Shown one piece after another: positions 52,801-61,400 of a stretch of DNA of 64,000 bases. A program made the translations under genes and the position numbers. Below the pieces are notes generated by a model that saw only the letters and a program-made list of their open reading frames with translations, ran no database searches and was not told the DNA's origin. The stretch lies in assembly GCA_034670405.1 (NCBI GenBank), contig JAXDDX010000072.1, positions 1,736,001-1,800,000 of the forward strand. The letters run 5' to 3'. Numbering within the stretch: position 1 is the first letter of the stretch; each line of letters begins with the position of its first letter. Origin of the DNA: Hoplostethus atlanticus. Taxonomy: Eukaryota; Chordata; Actinopteri; Trachichthyiformes; Trachichthyidae.

Positions 52801-55800
52801 TATTGCCAACTTTGCTTTGTATTATCCATATTCCAAGTGTCCGCTTGTGTTTCCACCCCATCCAGAAAGGAAACACAGCACTCCACATAGCCTCCCTGGC
52901 AGGTCAGGCTGAAGTAGTGAAGATCCTGGTCAAACGGGGAGCGGACATCAACTCACAGTCTCAGGTGAGACTTTACTGTTATGCTGTCATCTTCTTAAAG
53001 GTCAATGAGAATAACACCTCTTGTATTATTCATCACTAATATATTATTACATTTATTAATTATACATAGATAGTATGTTGGACAACCACAGTTTTGTTTT
53101 TTGGCTGTGTGTAACAGTAGGAGATTATTAATCCCCAATAAAGAGATTTCTCCCAGACTAGTAGTTTTTTGGTAACCCATTCTATTTGTGTGTTGTAGAA
53201 TGGTTTCACTCCTCTGTACATGGCCGCCCAGGAGAATCACTTGGATGTGGTGCGATACCTCCTGGAGAATGGAGGCAACCAGAGCACTGCTACAGAGGTG
53301 AGACGTGTGTGTGTGTATGTGTGTGTGTGTGTGTGTGAGAGTGTGCGTTCAAATGCATTGTATTCAAATGCAGGATGACGTAGGACACTGCTCTTGTGAA
53401 TCAAACATACGTCACCCTTGACTAGCTAAGAGTTCTCTCGTGTCCAGCAAAGCCTGGAAATTCAAGATTTCCGTCAAGGAAAATGTATGAAAATTGGGAA
53501 GATTGATGGAAAATAACGGAAAACTCAAGACTAGTCTTCCCTGATGCGTACTCCCAGGCACACCCACCACTTCCAAAAGGCATTTGAAAATATCGAAAGC
53601 ATCCTAATTATATGGACCACCACTCTCCTCTACCTTTGTCATCTAGAGGCAAATTCAAGTCAGTCAGTCAGGGATGAGACACTAGTATGGAACGTATGGA
53701 TCTTCACACCTTAGCTGTGAATTTTCACACAACCACGTCGGTCTTATTCTTGAATTTCAGAAAGGAATGTCATCGCCACGAATGCAATGATGAAACTTAC
53801 TGTAGATATCCTTTGACCGCTAATGTCTCAGATGTTTCACCAATAATGCTCTGGAAATATTCTGGAAAAGGATTTCCTTCAATGCAAACGCTCTCCCCTC
53901 TTCTCCCGTCCTCCTCCTTCTTTTTTCCCGCCTTCCAGGATGGCTTCACCCCGCTGGCCATTGCCCTCCAGCAGGGCCACAACCAGGTGGTTTCTATCCT
54001 GCTGGAGAACGATACCAAAGGCAAGGTCCGCCTGCCCTGCCCTGCACATTGCAGCCCGCAAGGACGACACCAAGTCAGCCGCCCTGCTCCTCCAGAATGA
54101 CCACAACGCCGATGTCCAGTCGAAGGTAGGCTGAAAGCTAATGTGTGCCGAGAGCTTTTGTGTCGGTGTGCATGATTTGGACGCTACAGTAATGTGGTGC
54201 TATGTGGTGATGCCAATATGTGACAATACTGTGGTCATGAAGACTCCTAATGGAGGTCAAAGTGCTTCATTTAGTAAAGTCAGGAGGAGATAGAGTACTG
54301 GTGAATTACATCAGCTAGTAGCTCAGCAGGATCAGTGGTCCTGTATGGTCAATAGGTATAGCATGGCGCTAACACTGCCAGGGTTAGGGGTTCAATTCCC
54401 ACAGGGCCATACATGCTAATAAAGTATGCACTCATGGTCCTCTAAACAACCTCATTTACACCTGGTGTTAAATTGTGGCGTTTCTACCTGGGGTTATGCC
54501 ATTTCTACCCATGGTTATGACGTTTCTACCCTGGGTTATGGCGTTTCTACCCGGGGCTATGGCATTTCTACCCATGGTTACAGCGTTTCTACCCGGGGTT
54601 ACGATGTTACACATGGACATTTCAATCTGATGTGGATCTTTGTCTGGTCAATACTCAGGTACTGACATCAGGTATTGACCTGACGAAGAGCCACGTTGGA
54701 TCGAAACTTGTCCTAGTCTTCGCAGTAAATGGTGGACAGGGCAGTTACAGTATGCTCTGTCTTCGTTAATGAATGATTCTCTGCCCAGCACCTAGTCTGG
54801 ACGTGCGCACATTACACCACTATTAGATCTGATCGCATTCCCATCAAGAGTTTTTCATCCAGATGAGCTATCCCGATACAGATCACATTTTAATATCAGG
54901 TGCAAACTGAGTCAATTGCATATGATGTAGTTTGTGAAAGATGCTCACTGACTTGGCTTGATGTTACTTTTTCCATGAAGCTATATATCTGTCTCAGTAG
55001 GTGTGTTTCCATCTGTCTGTCTATGCATCTCTCTCTCTCTTTCTCTCTCTCCTTCAGTGTCTGTGTGCCTGCCACGTCTCCCTCGGTCCTGCCACTAACT
55101 GGGTCTCTCCCTCTCGTTCTCTTTCTTTAAATGCCTCCCCCTCTCACACACCCTATCCCCCCACCCACCCATCACTTGCTACCTCGCCCCACCGGTGTCT
55201 AAGTGTAACACTGCCCACTGCATGGAGTGTGCCCCTGTCTGCAGGTTGTATGGTGGTGATATCGAGGGGTGCATGCAACCAGTGGGAGGGGGGGTTTGCA
55301 TTTAATATTGATTTTTAACCATGGGAGCGGTTAAAGTGTCAATCCGGTATTGGGGGAATCCACAAGAAGAAACTTGACTTCTGCTGTGGTAGTTGTAACT
55401 ACTCTACAGGTTAACAAAAGCATGAAATGAGCTGTTGTTTTGGTTGTGACTGTTTCTCCGATACCGGAAAGTAGCTTTAAGTGACGTGGCTAGAGTGAAG
55501 ATGGTGAAAATACACTCACACCCCCACTGGAACTACAGTAACATCCATTTACTGCACTAAATTGTTCATGCACCAGTCCTCCTGAACGTTACGTATCGCC
55601 TCTAAAGTAATTATGTCCTGTAATGAATTGTTGTTATATAAGGGAATACAGTGTTGGCTACTCAGGGTATGCAGGCATGAAATGGAATGGCGTTTCTGGT
55701 TCAGCTGTTGCGATGCAGTCCCCCTTAATATGACTCATAGGGAAGACCCAGAGGACATCAGCTATAAACAGCAGCATGTACTAACACTCACACACACATG

Positions 55801-58441
55801 CAAACACATTGACATCACATACAGGGCACTGTTCTTACCAAACGCCTCTGGAAAGTCCAACGACAATTACCTGAAAGGGTTTGGTGAAATCTCATTTCGT
55901 TAAAGCTTAACTAGGCAAGATATTTCCTTGGGACTACGGATGAAATTTAGCAATTGTGCTAATTCCGGCACATTTACATTGATGTGTAATGCTGATATGT
56001 TGATTAATGTGCACTGTCCCAATTCAATAAATAAAAATTAAAAAAATAAAAAAGTGCTAACAAAATACTGTAGATTCTCCTTATTGACTCAAATTAAATT
56101 CTGGACTCTTGTGGGAAATACAAGATTTTATCCTTAACAGCAGCAAAAAAGCGCTCCGTCCACAAAAAGCTGGACTCGCAAACAATGGTTGAACCCACTG
56201 CCATGATATTTTCTGCACCATCTCCACTCCCACTAGCAAGAAATTTAGGTCAGAGAATTGCGCTATATACCCGATTTCTGGGTAGTGGAGTCCTTCAAAC
56301 ATCCCCCAAAATTCAAACAGTTACCTCTCGCTGCCACTTGGGGGCATCCAAACGTCGCCTAGTGCAGCTTTAAATCGAGAAGCTGAATCCTAGAGGGTTC
56401 AGGCTTTGGGTGGCATGCTTCACCTCTGTGTAAAACCCCTTCATCGGTTGCATCGGTAACTCAAAAGGAAGTGAACCACCCCAGCCACGTCGCTTGCCAG
56501 TTTATCGTCATCACCGTTGCAGCTAGCTCTCAGCTGCTGCACGGCCGACTACAATAAAGTAACTGTGTGTCACGCAAGCCTAACTGAACTGATCTTTCCC
56601 TCCCTCGTTCCTGCCGCTTCAGATGATGGTCAATAGGACTACTGAGGTATACACACACACTCCTTTAATTTCTCCGCAACCTCATCATGCACCCACATCC
56701 CGTCACGTTCCTCCTTCCTGTCCGTCCACCATGTCCATTTTCTCCGACATCTGCAGCGCTGAATGGTGCACATAAGGAGGATTTATGAATTTCATTTCAC
56801 ACTTCCCCGAGTTTCTGTTGGTTTGGTGTAATTAAGGGCCGACATGCACGGCTGACGGGAATGGCCAAGTGTCCACAGCGCTCAGGCACTGCACACAACC
56901 TGGTTATCTTTATTATTTGGCTATCGGTTTTCTTTCCTCATACTGTGTCTGTATGCATTTTTCATTCTTTTTCTTTTCAGTTTCTATCGGTTTTATATCA
57001 GTTAGTCATTGTCACCAGCTCAGAAAGTTTTATAACGTTTATCCTATTAAGCCATTATACATCGTTTTCTATACTGCATCATGATTGATAACTACAGTGT
57101 GATGATTTATTTTAAAGTAATTTCCCTCCTGTAAGGTTTTGAATTGATATATATTGTGCTGATGCATTTTTGTAGCAGCTATGAATCGATATTGTCTTAC
57201 TCTGTGTTGTCCATTTATGTTGTGTTGCATGATTTATAGAAATGCACTATGAACTAAATTGACAAATTGATTGGTTAAATAATTGCAAAGAATACATTCT
57301 ACCGGGTCTTAGCAGCTTCCTGATTGAAACGATTCAAATGCATGCTCTGCTATAGAAGATCTGAACCCATCGGCCTATAACTTTTATTTCCCAGTATCGG
57401 CACGGGAAGCTTATAAAGCTCATAAAAAAGTCTGCTTGGCCGAAGACTCGCTTCTTGAAGGAAAAAAATGCATTGAATAGCATGTTGCATCCGAGCTATG
57501 TTAATTTGCATCATTCTAAGCTTTTGACTGTAAAATCTTTAAGCCATCACGTTAGTCACTGTATTCTTCACACTTTTGTAAACAATGTTTTCACATTAAA
57601 TCGGACCATGACTTGCAGAATGGCAAGGTAAGGCAAGAATTTCACACTTACTCCAACCTGCTCTGCAATCTCTAATTTTTTCTCATATATTTCGTCATTC
57701 CTAACATTCTAGCTTATACGACGTACAGTTAACATAGTGCACTTTGGTGTTGATCCAAAAAATAAACGTACAGTCCTGGTTACGTGTGTGACGCTATGAT
57801 TTCTACTATGATTTGGTGTCGTGCTTTTCCATGTCCTGTAAATGGATCGGTAACTAATAGTGTTTCTCCATTTTTATGTCAACAGTGTGTACTGTGTGTA
57901 CTGTACGTCTGTTTTTGTCTATTTCATTTCAGATTGGTTTCTTATGCCAGATAAAGCCTTTCTTTTCATTTTTCTTTATGACTGTTAACATGCATGATAG
58001 TGACATGTGTTTGGGTGTGACTTGGTGGTGTGTGTATGGGTGTTGTATAAACTGAATTGCATATTTTCAGAATTTTCAGATTATTTTTTCAGTTTTTTGC
58101 ATTTCTTTTTGGTTTCAAATTGACATTTCGTTTGCCCTCAGTTTACTTTCTCTTGACGTGTGATGCTTGATGCAACTGCTGCATGCTGGGATAGAGGATG
58201 AAAGGTCAAGGGGTCAAACTTCAACGATCTGAAGGGAGGGCTGATGTCTGACCTCTCTCTCTCCCCCCTCTTGTTCTCCCTCCCCTTTCTCTGTCTCTCT
58301 CTCCCTCTCCCTCTATTTTCTTCCTGTCATACAGAGTGGATTCACCCCCCTGCATATCGCTGCCCACTATGGGAATGTCAATGTGGCCACACTCCTGCTG
58401 AACCGTGGGGCGGCAGTAGACTTCACAGCAAGGGTAGGGAA

Positions 58442-58479
<38 letters not shown>

Positions 58480-61400
58480 TTTGATATAAGCTTTTGAAGG
58501 GTGATATCAATATTATATATAATAATCACAGTGTGGCTGATATCAAGGGGTTATCAGCTCTTACCCCCCCCCCCCCCCTTGTTTCTCTTTTAAAAAAAAG
58601 TGACAACCCGGTCGATGTGTGTGGGCTCCATGAACCCACAGCCACTCATACACAATAAAGAAACCCCTCTTCAAGCAGGGTGGTTTTCCCCCGAGGCAAA
58701 CGGCTCTGAAAAGGCCAAATTCCAGATTTAGGTTCTAGAAACTTCTCGAAATGTTGTTTGCTCCACAATTGGTGGAGTTATTGTAGACCTACTTCGAGTT
58801 TTGCAAGGGGAAATGATCCATCTGAATGAAGACATTTATATAATCTAGACTGGTAATTCTTATTTGATGCAGTCTAGATGCTGTCTCAGATCCCTAAATA
58901 AACCAAAATCATCTTTGACCTCATCTACAACTACACTCAACTTCCTGTTTTTTTTAATTTTTTAATTTCTGACATATTTGTGACTGATGACATATCTGTT
59001 ACCGTTTAGCCCAGGTGGGGGTCGGCATTATTTGTGGGGGAAAACATGTTTACTGTTGCCTTGTTTTTCTTTTCTTTCTTTTCTTTGAATGTACAAGTGG
59101 TTTTCTTCATCTTTATATAAGTCGTACATGCTCAGATTGCAATTGGTTTCTTGCATGTGGAAAATCAATATATAAAAATCAATATATTAAATTTGAATGG
59201 TACCTGGACACGGTTTGATTTTGTTGTATTTATTCATTTAACTAACTGTTTTGATCCTCCATGCAGAATGGGATCACACCCCTACATGTGGCCTCCAAGC
59301 GTGGCAACACTAACATGGTGCGCCTGCTACTGGACCGGGGCTCTCAGATCGATGCTAAAACCAGGGTGAGTACTGTGTGTGTGTGCGTGTGCGTGTTCGT
59401 GCGTGTGTGTGTGTGTGCGTGTGTGTGTCAAAATAAAAAAAAACTGAAACTAAAATGTTTCCTTAAATTTGGGACTTTATTGACTCTCATTCAGTCAGAT
59501 GAAGGTAACGGCATCTTATCTCTTTTTTTTCCATTAATTGGTCTTCAATGAATGGAATGAAAACTAAAATCTGCGCAAAATGAAACTAAAACTAGAATAC
59601 TATGGAAAACTAAGACTGAAAACAAATTTAAAAATACCAACTGGATTAAAAACATTAAACTATAAGTACTTTAAGCTCTTTGTTTTGCTGCCTTGCTTTG
59701 TCCTTGACCGTAGCCTCTCCAATCAGCTTAATGCATTAACATACAGGACAACAACAATCCCCCGCTGATTCAAATCCCCCCTCTCTTGTGTCATGCCATC
59801 ACCATCACCTCCCACCGGTCTATCCATCTTTAAAGAAGGGGTGTCCTAGAGAGTTTTACCATTTCACCATAGTTCCCAACACGGAAAATCTCTCCTTTTG
59901 ACCAGCCGTTTCGATTTTGCTCCAGTGTCTCCATAGACTTTGGACTGAAGAGAAATCAACCAATCAGGGCTACAGAACAATTTTCATTGATTGTTTTTAA
60001 TGTGTTTAATGGACGGCAGGTAAGGCCGAAGAATCAAAATGAAAGTCTTGCTAGACTACGTCTCACATGCGACCGACGTCCAACTCATTATTAGCATCAC
60101 TGTCGCTGGCGTCAGACCCAGTTGTTTTCAGTTCAGCCAGGTCATAGTGGGATTAAATTCACTGTCACCGTCACCATCACGCCAGATAGCGTGACCCTGC
60201 TGGCTGCTGTTAGTGGTGTCGGCAGGCCAGCTGGAGCAGGGCCGCACTGGGACAGTAGCGTTATTAGCTATCTTTAATACTGACCCACTGTCATCCAAAC
60301 AGCACCCAGTCAATGTTAGTCACCGGCTAAATTTACAGATTAACCCGGCTACTGGCCATACTCCGGTTATGGTCTTTTTGCAGGTTAAGCTGTTTACATG
60401 AACTTTTGTTGCCATGAATAAACCAGCTAACAGAATACCGCCAGACAGAGCAGACAGACCAGAATAGTAGCTTGCTTCTAATACCCAATAATAACCGGAG
60501 CAACGTTCTTTTGTTGACGTCGGCATTTTCCCATAATGCTGTGCAGACAGCAAAAACCAGAAGTGACAGGAGTAAGATGTTTCCACGCCACAGCAACCTG
60601 TTTAATATGGGAGTAATGCTGCGTTCGTGTCATATCGGATTTACCGTAATTGCGAGCTGCCGACCGGGGGGGAAAAGCGCTCTCGTCAGCCTTCTAGTGG
60701 TAGAAGTCAAACGTGGGGGATTTTTTTGTAAGCTCCGGTATCTCCCACTTCATGGCGATGTTGGCAATCCAAGGTGATACAAATACAAATGATCAGTTCT
60801 ACTCACACTAATACAACCGACTCAATTTACAAAAAGCGAGCGATATCTGTTGATTTTCTTCTTCCAATAGGACATGAATGTACCAGGCCTCTTCACTGGG
60901 TTTCTCATTATTACAGTGTGAGCTTTCCCAGATTATTCTAACCCAATTATGATGTTTACATGTGTCGATCCAAAACCAGGTTATTTGAGCGACCGATTCA
61001 GAAGGGAATTCTCTGTGCATGTAAACGTAGCGACATTGTACTTTAGCCTCCAGCTAGCCAAGTATGAGTTCATTACTGTCGTTCATAATGGAAATTCAGA
61101 CCAGTCTGCCTGTGGCTTGTAATGCAGTCCAATCAGCATCTGTAGCATCTGTCTGGCAGATTTAATAGTGAGAGTGTGAGCTCTGTTGCATGATGTCGCG
61201 TTACGACAATAACGCAACATCACGATGATAACCACAGCTGTAGCATACCCTCCACTCCCTGTGTATGGTTTTCCAGCAGTCAGATGTTGTGCTATCTGAT
61301 CGTGTGTGTTATGCATATGACCAATCTCAGTGTGTGTGTGTGCCCTAGGATGGCCTCACCCCCCTCCACTGTGCGGCTCGGAGTGGACATGATGCTGCTG

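Larger units (their letters stand above)
54126..56622 (+). other. intron between repeat 6 and the MMVNRTTE microexon
   Basis: Contains a SINE remnant (54316-54437), a 21-bp minisatellite (54476-54606), pyrimidine-rich DNA around 55020-55200 and a dispersed repeat at about 56080-56375. No further exon recognised. Confidence 0.65.

Noticed and set aside
53687..54100. 137-residue frame taken as a separate gene
   Set aside because: Only its second half is coding; it is the repeat 5 exon read through its own intron on the left and cut by the extra base on the right.
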